Shown: positions 26,111 to 39,930 of the stretch, piece after piece | Layout of the letters: the number at the start of each line of letters is the position of its first letter | Position numbering within the stretch: position 1 is the first letter of the stretch | DNA from: Carallia brachiata | Taxonomy: Eukaryota; Streptophyta; Magnoliopsida; Malpighiales; Rhizophoraceae | DNA length: 64,000 nt | Direction of reading: 5' to 3' | NCBI GenBank assembly: GCA_021464245.1 | Contig: JADCRB010000064.1 | Location: 2,549,044 to 2,613,043, forward strand | Made by a program: the position numbers and the translations under genes | Notes under the pieces: model-generated | Databases searched by the model: none | What the model was told of the DNA's origin: nothing | Seen by the model: only the letters and a program-made list of their open reading frames with translations

Positions 26111-29100
26111 AATAATTGGTTGATTAAAGTAATTATGCACTGGCCGTGATTTCCCCATTACAGGACCAAAGTACCCCTCCATGAATTTTGTATTTACATC
26201 CCTAGATTTCTGTGTAACGGATTATGGACGAGGGTAGTGGGGAAAATCAGCCGCAGCCAAGCAGGTTTATACAAGTGTAAAGGGGCCATCTCGGAACAAC
26301 AATTAGTGACACATGGCTCAAATACATCAACTCAAATCAAATGTATTTTATGTATAAACAAGGTTACGTTATCTAAAAAAAAATTATCTGAAATAGTACA
26401 TAAATATAATTATTTATATTTATTTATATTTGATATACAATCAGCTAAATTTTATATATAAAAAAATAACAATAATTTTTTTTTATTTTAATTACACTTA
26501 AAATTCAGATGATTACAAACTAAATACAAGCAGTTGTATTTAATTAATATTTTAAATAATTTTTTATGTAAAAATATAATAGAGCTCTTTACGTGTATAT
26601 ATATATGTACTCATTTTTACAACATTTTATTAATATTACAGAAATAAGGTCGAATTACTATTTACCAGTGCCGAAATGTGTAAACCAATATATAATGGAA
26701 GAAATTAAGTATTTGTATGATTTCAATCCTTTGTTGGTGTTGGTTTTAAACATAAAGAAGGGTTAATGTCATGAAAAATATTGAATATTTGTGTAATTGT
26801 AATTTCTTTTAGTTGATCATGTTGATTTCCATTATTGTTTGTTTTTGAATATAAATGAGGGTAAGAGGGAGAAACACAAATTCTCTGTTTTTTTTTAACC
26901 AGTATACAGATTCTTTACTTTATTTTCCCTTTCATTTGTGCACTTGACCCTATTCGTCACTATCCATCTTAAAGCTTTGTTTTGTTAGGAAAAATATTTG
27001 GTAAAATTTTTTAAATGAGATTAACGTAATATAAACTATTGAATAATTTTAAAAAATAAGTTATTAATTATTATCAGATGAATTATGTAATCACTTTAGT
27101 ATTATTTAAAGTGCAGTTTTGAAATGGAGCTCCATTGTTAATCTCATAATGTTTTGTCATTTCCTCAAGTGCCATGCCTTTAGTTGCTCTTCTTTCAATC
27201 AACGGAATTTGAAATTTAACCTTTGGAAGGGGAAGATTAAGCATTATGTGGCCATTTTTCTTGTACGAAAAAACGCTGCCGCTTCTTAGATTTTTCTGTA
27301 CGTTGAAAAAGACTAAATTGTTTTTGTTCCTTTGAGTACGCTTGCAAGGACAATCAATGAAAGCAATATCTAAAATTAGTAATTCGCTAAGCTTCTTTGC
27401 TGCATCTTTCGTTTTAATTATTTTTCTCCGTTTGTGGATGTTACTTTTGAGTTTGAATCACTCTTTCGCTACCACTGTATTTACATAAGGAATAAGGGGA
27501 GAAAAAAATGGGGTAGAGACAAATGAGAACAAAATTAAAAGTGAAGACAATTTTTAACCATAATTGGAAAAAGGCAATAGAAAAGAGAAAGATTAAAAAA
27601 TTTTTGTTTACAGAAAGGTGAGAAGAGAGTGAAAGAAAAATTATATGTATAAAAATGCCAATGTCACTTTCAATAATAAAAATATTATATGTAATGGGAA
27701 CAATAAAGTTATTCAATAAAAGTGGTAAAGAATTCAACAATTTTTCTCCTAATTTTAGAAGAAATGGATTAGTGTTTCTATCTCTCATTTTCTGTTTTTT
27801 ACAATCATTTACCAAAAACAAATACTAATCTTTTTTCCTCTATTTTCTTCTATCTTGCTCTTCTCTTCCAAATACAACATAAGGTCTCAAAAGCATCCTT
27901 GACCTGATGTTAACAGGAATAGTAAAAAACAAAAAGGAGGGGATGAGTGGATTCAGCCACCAGGCCTGCCTAAATGGCAGTACAATTGCAGTCTAGGTCC
28001 AAAAACCAATCTCTTCGGCATGCGTAATGGTTGCACACTTTGTCATGAAGGCTGGGACCAAAAGAAGAGTTTCAGTGAAAAGTTTACACAAATGCGAACC
28101 CAAAACAAAATGGGTCTTCATCCTCCGATGCGGAGAAGGATTTCGGATACAACATGAATCCGCTCCACTAGGCACCAAACAACATGGACCCAACTTGTGG
28201 CAACGCACAAAACAGGCCCAGATACTTGCCCATATAATTGTAGATGTCCAATGTATTAATCCTCCTCTCTCTGTATAGGGATTTGTTGTCATTAAGGATT
28301 GATTTGGTTATGTTTAATTCTAATTTAATGCTCGTGTCTTGAGTGTGTGTAGGTCAATTTTTTCCATTGAAAATTGGACTAAGAAAATGAGCTTAATACA
28401 TACATTAGGTAAAAACTGGTAGGTGATACCGCTTAGCTTTAATACCAAACCAATGAAAGTTACAATTAATGAAATTTCTCTGTAGTTGTCACCACAGTGT
28501 ATGTTTTTCATTCATAATATATCCACTGAATATCAAAATATAACAAATAACAGCCACATTTAGATGTGAAGGAAGTTGGCTAGAAACAAGATAGAGAAAG
28601 ACAGAGGCTCTGATGCTTTGTTGAATATGAGAAGGGGAAAATGTAGCAGCAGTGGAAAATGTAAGGGACTCTATGCCAAAAAGTACTCAAGCCATTTTGA
28701 GAGCTTAAAAATCCTACGAGAAAGGTTCCGATGGACAAAAGCGTGATGTCCGGAAGTCCTGTTGTAACAACATAGAGCCCAAAAGCAACCCAATGCATGA
28801 CCAAAACAACAACACCAGCAGTGCTCACATCCAACGAATTTCACTTTCTGTCCTGCCCCAAAGGACATTCCTTTTTCTCTTGACCTCCACATTAGATCAC
28901 AGAATTGTTCCCAAGTTAGTTGTCTCTGGTTGTGACTCTGTAATTGGACCATCAGCTTCAGCACTTTCCAGCAATGCTGTGTAGTTATTATCGCTTGAAA
29001 CAAAAAATAAAAAAGGTCTCGACTTTACCCGTTTGCAATTGCTTTATAACTGAAATAGTTTTGGGTGATAAGGAACAAAGTTCAAGATTAAAGTTGGTGG

Positions 29101-29333
29101 CTTGATTTATCTCAAAAAAAAAAAAAAAAGTTGGTGGCTTGGTGAATTCAACTTGTTCAGTTGGATAATGGGTTCAGCTTAGTTTTTGTTAATGGAGAAG
29201 TTATCAAAGCCATTGATGGAAGATAGTCTCTCTATCTCTGTTTTTTTTTTCCCACTTTTCTGGGTATTTTTGGCTTAAAATTATGGGATTTTATAGCCAT
29301 GGGGCTTTGATTGCAGCTGGACTACTTAAGGAA

Positions 29334-29361
<28 letters not shown>
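29334..29361. repeat. (TG)n microsatellite
   Basis: About 14 uninterrupted TG units followed by a T-run. Confidence 0.9.
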
Positions 29362-29365
<4 letters not shown>

Positions 29366-29641
29366 TTTTTTTTTAGGTAGGGGAGGGGGAAATTAAATGT
29401 CAAAAAATTTTTTTGTCTAACTTTTTATTCGGTTGTAATAAAATTTTAATTTTTTATAATTATAATGATACTTTCTATAATAAAAAAAATTTATTATTTT
29501 TTAATTATAAAAAGTTTCAGTATAATTATAAAAAATAGAAAGGTCATTTGCAATTAGATAAATTTTCAAGCACAAAATATATTTGAAAGTGCAATGATAT
29601 ATTTTTTTTTTTGACACGAAAATGTGCGTGTTTACGTCAAG

Positions 29642-30146
29642 GTTGTCATAATTGGACCGGTCATCGAACTAGAAATATTAGTGGGTCAAGGTTCAACCGG
29701 TTCAACCGGTCGAATCGGTATTTGAATCGGTATTTATTAATATATATATGTATAAAAATAATTTAAAATAATAATACTTATACATGATTATTAAATATTA
29801 ATTTTTTTATTTTTAAAGATTAAATTGAAAGTTTTAATAAATTTAAAACTAAATTAAAAGTTTTGATAAATTTAAGACTAAATTAAAAGTTTTAATTAAA
29901 TTTAAAACTCAAATTATAATTTAAATAAACATTGGGATCAAATTATAATTTATAAAACTTTTATACCGGTTTGAACCGATTGAATCGAGTCCGATTTTTC
30001 ACCGATTTTTATCGATTTTGACTGATTTTTGACCAGTTTTGACCGGTCCGAGTTAAGGGACAATAGTGACCATGAACCGATCCGGACTTTTGACCGGCCA
30101 CCGGTTAAACTAGTCAGACCGATCGGTCTGAGTCAGTTTTAACAAC
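29642..30146. mobile_element. CCGGTT-rich non-autonomous DNA transposon, copy 1
   Basis: The left end reads GTTGTCATAATTGGACCGGT. The reverse complement of the right end reads GTTGTTAAAACTGACTCAGA, an imperfect terminal inverted repeat. Both subterminal regions are packed with short CCGGT, ACCGGTT and GAATCG motifs in opposite orientations, and the centre is AT-rich and non-coding. A related copy is at 44976-45600. The target-site duplication is not obvious, so this may be an old insertion. Confidence 0.6.
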
Positions 30147-33100
30147 ATTACGATTCGCCAACTTGGACTACTTGAGGAATGGGCAGATCTCGTCCGTTGA
30201 TAAACGCCCAAACTTCATGAACGGTTTTTGAATTTTGGGCCTATTTTGGTTTACGAGAGCCCAAATCCTCACATCAACCACCGCCCGACGACAGTAATTT
30301 TCCTGCTTAGTTCCAGGCCCAAAAATTGAACGGAAAAGCGTGCGTGCGAACGACGCCGACGCCAACTTCGGGCGTGCGCGTGTTTCTGGAAAAAAACGCC
30401 GCCGACTCCTGAGAGATACAACGGCAACGTTTTTCTGGTTCCAAGATCGGAGTTTTTTCCTTTTTTTTTCTTCTTTTTTTATAGTTTATTCCCAATAATT
30501 GCCGGCCCCTCAAAAATTCAAATGTGGGATTTATACTAACTTGTTCTCTAAGATTCCCCCCTTTTTTTTTGGCAATGAATGCTTTGCCTTTTCGCTTTTT
30601 TCTCCTCGACTATTTTTTATTTTTTTTTAGAATAAATTATTGTATTAATATTCATCCAAAAACGTACGTATGACCAACGCTTTTCCCTCCTTGACTGGAT
30701 GTATGACGCGTGAGTATATGCAACGATCGTTTAACAAATTATGGAATGATTTTATTTAATTTTCTTTTTCAGTTTTTTTTTAGGTTTGATAGACCCAAAT
30801 TAATTTTTTTTTTAACCGAAACAAACCGAAATTGAACTTAGAAACAAATGGAAGTGTTAGACTCGTTTTCTTTTGATCATCAAGAGAAAGAAAAGAACTA
30901 CTTGGATAGTTTTAGTGGCCAACAACTTTACGGGGTTCGAGAAAAGTTTGGGAATTTTGAAAATTCCCACGTTAATTAGGATTCTATACTAACCACTAAC
31001 CATAAAGAAACGAACAAAAATATATACAACCACCAAAGAAGATTCTTTTTTTTTTTTGCTTAGACAAAAAGTAACCTGTGTCAAAAATCCAAATGAAGAA
31101 GCAGAGTAGTACTTAGAAAAAATTTTAAAAAATAAACCATCTAAGGTTCAAAATCAAATGAATCGGATAATTCAACCGCGTGATCTGCAGACCACATCAT
31201 CCCAATCAATGAATTTGATTTTGCCACAAAATTATCATAAAGGGTAACTTATGATAAGAATAGTTAGTGGAAACCATGAACAAAAATGAGAGGCAACGAG
31301 CTGACAGGCATTACTCCCTTAGAAAAGGAGACGGCCCCACGATCACACCTTTTTAACCCTTTTGAACCCAGAAAAGGTGGCCAGATATAAGGTTTCTACA
31401 TTCTTTAATATTAACTAATAGTTTGTTAATTGGATAACATGTCAAATTCACGTAACTTATTTGGTGGGCTTTTTGTTTGCAGAGTTTATTTTCCCTAGTT
31501 TTCGGCTTGGTGGCTTACACGTTCCTCGAAGTGGTAGAAAACACACCGCTTAGAATGTGGAAAAAAGAACAAAGTCCAAATTCTCTTTTGGACTCAAATT
31601 TCCAAATTTCAAACTCTTATTTAGGAGGAAAAAGAATTACTGAAGAATATTCTCTTTCTTCTTGTAAAACTAATGGATCATTCATTTAACAATCATTCTT
31701 CAATTAACTAGAAACTATTTATTATATTACCGAATCATAATTTTTGAATAAGAAATTTAAGATTCGAATATCAAAATTCACCTATAAATAAATATTCACT
31801 AATCTACTGGGACTGAAAAAGAAAAAAAAAACTATCTAGAGATTGACAAAATTTTGAGGTATGAACAATTCTCAATGTAGCTTCCAACGTACCCTTGTAC
31901 ACTAACGAGGAAAATAAGTTTATTTCATCTTTTATAACCATGATATCATAATTGGCATGATTTTTTATAAAATATAAAAGTATAAGTCAATCCAACGAAT
32001 ATAAAAGATAAAAGTAATGAGTCCACTCAAATTTGTTCGTGAATCAATTTCTTATTATATCTGCGAAGCAAATGATCAAAGTATATGGTGAAGTGGTGCG
32101 ATGCCTTGAAGAACTACAGCAGGAAGAGAAATCCTCACGTGTCATCACGTGATTAAAAATGGCAAAACCATACTTCAATGTCCTGTGTAATCATGAACTA
32201 GCCAATGCCCATGCACGCGCTCACCGATCCACATGTTTTTTTTTTTTTTTTTGGTGCTGTAAATAGTGATTTTGCATGGAAATAATGGCGGCTTTATGAA
32301 TTGGGTGAAGTGTTGAATTAATTGCATCAATCATAGTATAGGGGTTCGTTTCACCATCCTCCGATTGATATAAATTTTCCGGCACAATATGTAACATTTG
32401 CATGCAGAATAAAGGGCAACAATTGAAATGTTTGATTAAAAGGCAGCCCAAATTACTTTAATTAAGAAAAAAAGGTTAAGATTAATTATTTTTTTAATCA
32501 ACAGACAAAGCCCTAGATGTAGTATGCTATTTGATTTATTGTTCCACGATTATAAAAATCATATGACTTAGGACTTCTAGATAGTATAGTTTGCCTTGGC
32601 TTGTGCACTTCATCTTCATTTTAGATAGTAATACCGATCGAACAGCTATAAATACTATTTAGTTGTTAAGTAGCTCGTGAAGCCGTGAGGAAGGCAGTGG
32701 ACAAAGTAATTTGGAATGGTACGGTTATGTTCAACAAAATCATCGAAGAAGATGAAAATCATTACAATTTACAACTTTTTTCTTCAAGCATCGTTGATTT
32801 ATAGCCAATACGTTGAAGAAAATAATTTGAAATTAGGCAAAAGAATTAAAAAAAAAAAAAAGCCGCCCATCAAATTGTAAAATGGTTTCATTTTAATTGG
32901 ACTAATTTTAAGTTTCTTACATTACTTTTGCCTAACTGTTCGTATGTTCAACAACTATTACTGCAAAGTATAGCATGAAATGCAACCTACTTAACTCCAA
33001 AAAAAAAAAAAAAAAAGAATTTATTCCGAATCAGATTCAATGCTGATACTTATTACAAAATTTGATTGGGACTCAGACTTTCACAAGTCTCTAATTGTTG

Positions 33101-34190
33101 AATCTATTATATATTCATTTGAAACTATAGATTGCAGCACATGTTGAGAGAAGGAAATTGTTATATAGACTTGATGATAAATCTTAGAATTATCAATGTA
33201 CATTCTGCTCCAAACTGACATTGTATGATGAACTTCCTTCGTGGTAGCGGAATTTCTCTCTGTTCTTGTCTTGTAATTTCTCTTCCCAGCATTAACCAAA
33301 AAAAAAAAAAAAAGGGATTTCAGTTTGGACCAGGCCAAGATCTTATGAAATGAGACCCGCGACTCAATTCGACAACTTGATTTGATCAATTCAAACCAGC
33401 CATAAAGTGGGTGATGCTAATTGCGATGTCAACTTTCTCCTTTGCCTGTGGGAGAGTCATTCAAGCAATAATCACCGCATTTGTCAAGCGTTCCCACCAT
33501 TTTTATTTTGTATTTCTATTTCTATATACGAACATTTGATTTTATTTTTAAAAGATTAAATAAAAATCATCTCATATATAAATTCTTTATCTGGCTAATA
33601 AAGTAGGATTGAAAGAAAATAAAAAATTGATTAGAAAATAAAAAATAAAAGAAATAATTTATTTTAAAAAAATGTATGAAGAAAAAAAATTTAATACGTC
33701 GTGAAAAATATTTTCTTCAAATATTTTTTAAATACAAGAATATGTTTATTTTGTTTTTCTCTCGCTTCATCGTTTTGCCTCTATGCAACGGTCCTGGTAG
33801 CCGCTCGGGGAGGACAGCTGGGTACCAACAAACAAAATCTATTAACTTCTGTGGCATATTTATGTTTTCTTTTTCTCTTTTACCAATCTTATCGTTGCCA
33901 ACTTACCATCCTCACCGACAAACAAAATTTCAAACACATTAGCTGGTTGGACTGTTTAAAGATTTGTATCTGTGAAGAAGATTACTAATTTATATCTTTA
34001 CTAAAATTAAATTTATAATTTATTTTTTGACATAAAAATATCATTAATTCATTAAAAAAAATCAAACACATTCAAAGAAAAAAAAAAAAAAAAGGAAGAG
34101 AACAATTTTCAAAAAGACCAATCTCTTCTATCCAACTTTATTAATATTACCAGTCACCCTCAGGAGCTCCCACCTAATCTCCCAAACCCA

Positions 34191-35063
34191 TATTCATTTC
34201 ATTTCGTACGTAACTGTCACCAGACTCACCACCCTTTCTGAGTTTCTCTCTCTAGAATTTATTCTCAATTTGAGAGAGAGAGAGGGAGGAGAAAGAGAGA
34301 GACACGGCGGGTACCCAGTGGCGATGGTCTTTGATAAAAAGGGTCTAACTCCAAAACTCAAAAGCGTGTTTCTTTGAATTGGGGTTGTTCCCATTTAATT
34401 TTCCAATTCATTACTTTCCCTGATTTTCTTTTGTCTTTTTCCATCAATCCCATCTTTTCACTAGTTTGAAAGGCGCCCCGAGATCTCTGAAAACCAAAGA
34501 TCTTCTAATCTGTCCTTGCCTTTCTTCTCTTCACTGTTCTGTTCCATTCCTGAAATCTACGACTTGATCGGTTCTTGAGCTTTTGTGGGGGTGATCTATT
34601 TGGAGTTTCTATGGAATAATCTTATAAAGATTGGTTCTTGCAATCAATTGAAAACACCCATTGGACAGTTTTGAGTTATCTGTCATTACTAGCGAGATTA
34701 CTGCTTTTTTTTCGGTGTGCACAGTTTTAACCCGTTTTTGTGTTGTTGGATCTGTCCATGCAGTTTTACAACCATTTATGAAATGATAAATGAAGCTTCC
34801 AAGCAAAAATTTAGTGTCATTTGGAATATTTAATAATCAGCTAATTTATTTTTAAAGCTCCTTTCTTACCCTTTTTTTTTTGTTATAATTGGGTTGTGCC
34901 ATCTTTTCTCTACCGAAAGCTCTGCCCTTCCAGCTCATTCACAGAGGAATGTTTTGCTTTTGATCTCGACCCCATAATCCTCAAATGTCAATTCTTTTGA
35001 TATAACTCCATCTGGGTCTGGGTTTTTTTTTGATTGGTTGTGAAAGTATCGGATCACTGGTTG
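34191..35063 (+). promoter_or_regulatory. Probable promoter and 5' leader of the glutaredoxin-like gene
   Basis: GA/CT-rich sequence at 34240-34305 and pyrimidine-rich sequence to 34600 resemble a plant 5' leader. No long open frame precedes the ATG at 35064. A leader intron is possible but cannot be placed. Confidence 0.3.
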
Positions 35064-36383
35064 ATGGGTTGTGCAGGCTCAAAAGAAAAGCGGTGCCGGC
35101 ACTGCCAGACGCCGTACTCGCCGGTACCTAGGAGCTACTCAATGCACGTGGTCCATCCGCCGCAGCAGAGCGGCGATAGCTATCACGTGGTGGCTCTTAC
35201 CTCCACCACATTAGGCTCTCTCCCGCTCGAGTCTTCAAAATCCAATCACAAGCACAGCATCGGTTCGATCGACTTTTTAGATCATGATCATGGTAATGGG
35301 AGTGCTAATGGGGTTTTAGAACAAGAGTTGAATGGAATTGTGAATGATAAGCAGTGCAAGAGCAAGGAGTTCTCCGTGGGTCTAATTGAAGCCAAGACCT
35401 GGTCTGCCATGATTCAAGAGAAGATCCCAAAAGCAACTCCAAAGACCCCAATTAGAACCCCTCCTGGAGAGCCTGAGACAATCAATGCCTGGGAATTGAT
35501 GGAAGGGCTTGAAGATGTGAGTCCTACACATATGGTGGCTACTCATCATTTTCGCAGTTTCTCGTTTGATTTTCCTCATTATCCTTACACTGTTTCTGAT
35601 AGCCCCAAGTTGAAAATGGAAGAGAAGTTTACAGAGCCATTGAGTAGTACTAAGCCTATTTGGCTTGATGATGCAAATTCTAAGGTCCCTGAATTTGACC
35701 CAGAAATCATTTCTGCATTTAGGAAATCACTTGAGGAGCTCTCTCCAAATCATCCATTCTACCTTAAGCCATTGGATACTGACAATTCAAAACAGACTCC
35801 CTTGCCTGGAAATGATTTCTCATTAAGTATGAGTGATACGATAAAAGTAAACATTGTGGCAAAGGATTGTAAACAAGGAAAGGAGAAGGTGGTGTTGTAC
35901 TTTACAAGCCTAAGAGGAGTGCGCAAAACATACGAGGATTGCTGCTATGTGAAGGTGATACTAAAAGGCTTGGGGGTTCGCGTTGATGAGCGCGACGTAT
36001 CAATGCATTCTGGATTCAAGGAGGAGCTTAGGGAGCTATTGGGAGAAGGGTTTAGTGGTGGCGGGCTACCAAGAGTGTTTGTGGGGGAAAAATACATTGG
36101 CGGAGCTGAGGAAATAAGGAGAATGCACGAGGAAGGGCAGCTAGAGAGGCTGGTTGAAGGGTGTGAAAAGGTGGATGATGGCGGTGGGATTGGCAGAGCC
36201 TGCCAGGCTTGTGGGGATATCAGGTTTGTTCCCTGTGAGACATGTTCAGGAAGTTGTAAGGTATACTGTGAAGGAGATGAAGAAGAAGAGCATGAAGAAT
36301 TGGAAGAAGGTGAGTATGGATTCCAACGTTGCCCTGATTGTAATGAGAATGGGCTAATACGCTGTCCCATTTGTTGTTGCTAG
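35064..36383 (+). CDS. Glutaredoxin-like protein with C-terminal CxxC zinc-finger-like tail
   Basis: Member of the plant-specific family of long glutaredoxin-domain proteins (At5g39865/At3g28850 type), 439 residues and intronless. The ATG at 35064 is chosen because it gives MGCAGSKEKR, an N-myristoylation/palmitoylation signal for membrane attachment; the open frame upstream has no other ATG. A low-complexity middle follows, with a conserved INAWELMEGLED near 140. The glutaredoxin fold spans about 274-370 (KVVLYFTSLRGVRKTYEDC at its start, then GLPRVFVGEKYIGGAEE). The usual catalytic CxxC is replaced by LRGVRKT, so classical disulfide reductase activity is unlikely, although the glutathione-site LPRVF and GGAEE motifs remain. 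The tail has four CxxC pairs (CQAC, CETC, CPDC, CPIC), resembling a DnaJ-type zinc-binding region, split by an acidic run. Confidence 0.92.
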   Translation: MGCAGSKEKRCRHCQTPYSPVPRSYSMHVVHPPQQSGDSYHVVALTSTTLGSLPLESSKSNHKHSIGSIDFLDHDHGNGSANGVLEQELNGIVNDKQCKSKEFSVGLIEAKTWSAMIQEKIPKATPKTPIRTPPGEPETINAWELMEGLEDVSPTHMVATHHFRSFSFDFPHYPYTVSDSPKLKMEEKFTEPLSSTKPIWLDDANSKVPEFDPEIISAFRKSLEELSPNHPFYLKPLDTDNSKQTPLPGNDFSLSMSDTIKVNIVAKDCKQGKEKVVLYFTSLRGVRKTYEDCCYVKVILKGLGVRVDERDVSMHSGFKEELRELLGEGFSGGGLPRVFVGEKYIGGAEEIRRMHEEGQLERLVEGCEKVDDGGGIGRACQACGDIRFVPCETCSGSCKVYCEGDEEEEHEELEEGEYGFQRCPDCNENGLIRCPICCC

Positions 36384-39300
36384 TTCTCAGTGGCAGTAAC
36401 AAAAATTTTCCCATTTCTTCTTTTGCGATTTTTTCTTATTCTTTGTTTTTTTTTTTTTTTTTTTGTTCCTTTGGGTTTTTGAATTTTTCTTTATTAGTCT
36501 GCTATGTACATACAGTAAGAGAGAGTTCTTGTATGTTTGAGGGGTGGGAGGTTGATGTGGAAATTGCAATAGAAGAAATAGGCAATAATGTCCACTAAGC
36601 AGGTTTTCAGTCATGTGTCCTAATGGCTGTAACGCACCCACATGCTGTTTCGGGGAAACAGAATCTTGTATACTTTTTATCCTTTATAGGGCATTGAAAT
36701 CAGTTAATGCTCAAGTGCAAAGGTATTCAATTTCTTGTTCTTTCTCTTCGTTTCCTAGCCTTCTGTAGATAGTAACTAAGCTGAATTGGTCACAAGCAGC
36801 AGCAGATTGCATGCTCTCATACTTTGATCCTAAAACCAATCATTTTTTGGCAGACCTTCATTGCACCTCTACTCAGGTCCAATGATGGAACCAAAAAATG
36901 GTAGCTTTGCAAGCATACAGGCATACAGCCAATCATTGCATTAGTTCATTAGGTCTGCATGTTTGCACCAGAACGATAATGAAGTAGGTATAATTGGTTT
37001 GTTGATCTAGTGATTTTGGTCCTGTATTTCATGGTGCTGTGGTTTTGCCTTGATATTCCTGCTGACGGTGATAGAGCTGACAGATTATTTTGTAAAATTA
37101 AATCCTGTTGAACTAGTCTGCTTTGTTTCTAGTACATATAAACAACGGAGGGTTGGTGGAGGGAAAAATAATATAATTCAAATAATGGAATTCAAATAAA
37201 TAGTATAATTATAAGAATGGGGGAGGGAGAGAAAAAGAGAGACGAATATAAGTATAGAGAATTCTTTAGATTATATATGATAAATTTAAAAATAATATAT
37301 AATATGTGTTATATGTATAAAAATTAAAATTAATATGTAATATAATAATTAAATTAAATATGTAAGAGATGAAAAAAAAGAAAAAAGAAATTACCGGTTG
37401 TCGTCTGTCCACCAATCCCACCCCAGTAACTGCACCGTGTAAACAAGGGGGCCAACCCCAATAATAAAAAAAATCATTTTTTAGGGCAAGGTTTGTCGTC
37501 AGAAAAGCCAACTGGCTTCAGAAAGGGGCAATGTCAATCCTCGTTTTCTTTGACTAGTGAGGTCAACAAAGAGCCAAAGAAGTGGGTACCCTATTACGTC
37601 CAACTTTCCAACGGAAAGACCAATTCTTCTGGAGAGGCACACAATAAATTTTCAATACCAACAACCTTAAGAGGACGGCAATTTGTTACAATCTTTCATT
37701 TAAAAAATAAAACAAAAGATATTTTATTTTCTCCACCTTAGCTCGCTTAGTTTCCAAGGAATTGGCTTGTCCACACTAGAGAGTAAAGATTGCCTCCAAT
37801 CATGTTAAGCAAGAAAACACAACCAATCGATTATGGCTTGATTGGTTTGAAGTCATGTTCAGAATTAAATATTTCGAATTCAAGTTTTAGTTAAATCAAT
37901 TGATAGAAAAAAAAAAAATGACATATAGCTTAGCTGATTCTGCAAAGAAGATAAGAATAATAACCAAAAAGAAAAAAATGGACTATGTTTCCAAAGGCTA
38001 CAGTCCATTTTCATTACCATACTAGATCCTTCCCTTTTAACTTTAATATGGGCCTGCGCACAGGCTACGGTCCCGGATTGACAAAGACAATCAGGGGGAA
38101 TTAGTTAGATAATCCTGCATTGCCGGATACAAAAGGAGATTGAAGAAGAATTCACATAAATAGTGCAACTATCATCAACAAGAATGTGTGTTAAGCATCT
38201 TTTCTTATCTGCCCATCTTCTCATTTCAAATCTGCCTTTAAATCCATGTTCATGAGGTCCTCTCCAGTCTCTACCCATAAAATCACAGCAAACTAAATGA
38301 CAAGTTAATATCTAGTCAGCTCAACATCTAATTTGGTTGATCACAGGTGGATAACAATTAATGTGGAAAAGAAATTCCAGTAGAGAACAAAACAACCTTC
38401 ATATCAGCCACCACACGCCACAAATGCTTCATAAAACAGGTCCATGGAGGGAGCAGCAACCTTCTTTTCGTTGCAACTTTTTGGTATTAAGGCCCCATCG
38501 ATAACCAACAACCCCACATAATATAAGTGAAAATGTATCAACAACCCTGTCCTGATTCTGTTTGGCATATTGGATTGGGAGAAGGATTCTGTTGGATATG
38601 GTGTGCATTACAATTTAGCTTTTGGGTTGAAAAAGTTCTTATCTTTGAGAGGTAATCTAAAATTGATTAACAAGTCAAGCAAGGATGCCACATCCCAACA
38701 ATTTAAGGGTTACACTTCCAAAAAGATACCTAGCCATGTAAAAATAAGTATGGGAAAAAGTGAGACATAGAGTTGACCCATTATATTAATTATTTTTATT
38801 TTTTAACAACACGTTTTTTTATAATAAAAAATAAAAATATATTTTTCATCTATTTTTTGTTACAGAAAAAGATGTCTAGTTTTAGGGAAAAAAAATAGTT
38901 AATTGTAATGTTCGGTTTCATATTTCACCATTCCGATAGCTATGTAATTGGACTCGTTAGACTTGTTCTTGGTGCCAAAATCACTCACATTTGGGCATTA
39001 AAGGCTAAATCCCTCCCTAAAGCCCTCGAAGGGAACCACTCTTTTTCGTGCATGTTTCACAAGACTCTTTTTCTTAGAGATGTGGAACCTCTTAATGGGG
39101 CACAAGACTGGCACATGAAGCAGCCAGCCACTCCACCGGACTATAAAAAGAGCAATAAAGGCTCTGTTGGCCATCGGTGGCTGGCAGACAGGAAAGGGCA
39201 ATAATAAAATTAGATATTAGTTGACATGCGACCAAAGGCAGTCAAGCTCTGCTATGCCGACTCCTCATCTGTTACGAGGCCAGGCAGCCCACCATCTTCA

Positions 39301-39930
39301 AATTGGAATGTGAAACCGAAAAAACAAAAGAGTTGGTGTTTGAAAAAACTGACAGCGGCCAATATAATTCTTGGATGTCAATGGCATTAAAAAGAATGTA
39401 GCATTTTAATTTTTGCATGATTGCAATCCAGTCCAGTCAACCTCCGCAAATTGCTCAAAGAATTTGGAGGGCCGACCAACCAGGATATAATTAAGGCTTT
39501 TCTTTTGATCTTCGCAGACCAGACGGCCCAGCTAGAACTAAATGTTAGAAGGACAGACCAATTAGCGTGTAGTACGTAATATTCAAGAGATGTGATTATC
39601 TTTTGTACTTTGTCATTAATGGGAAAAAAAAAAACTGCTTTGTGATGATCGTTAAGAATTTGTTTTGAATATAATGATACATTAGTTGTTAGCTTGTTAG
39701 TTGTTAGTTCGCAACATGTTGGTTTTATAAGACCACAAAGCAAGGCATATCAACGCGAGTTGTGAGCTATTAAAATCATGCAGTAAAAATAAGCCTGATT
39801 ATGAATAGCTAATAAAACAATTGCATTGATAAAACTAGACTGGTAATGATATACAACAATTGGCTAATTTATTTGTCTATACTACAAGAGCAGAAGCAAA
39901 GAACCTGATAGCTCTGTTTGTGCCTGCATA
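36384..39930. other. Intergenic DNA between the glutaredoxin-like and BPA1-like genes
   Basis: 3' region of the glutaredoxin-like gene followed by sequence without a recognisable gene. Short open frames (for example near 38908-39204) show no domain features. Confidence 0.5.

Larger units (their letters stand above)
26111..34190. other. Gene-poor AT-rich stretch
   Basis: About 8 kb without a recognisable gene. It contains a (TG)n microsatellite at 29334-29361, a small hairpin at about 29452-29540, the CCGGTT-rich element at 29642-30146, and an unassigned open frame at 28580-28834 (see findings). The remaining short frames look random. Confidence 0.55.

Noticed and set aside
35945..36370. 141-residue antisense frame over the glutaredoxin-like gene
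   Set aside because: It is the shadow of a conserved plus-strand coding region, rich in Ser/Pro from reversed codons.
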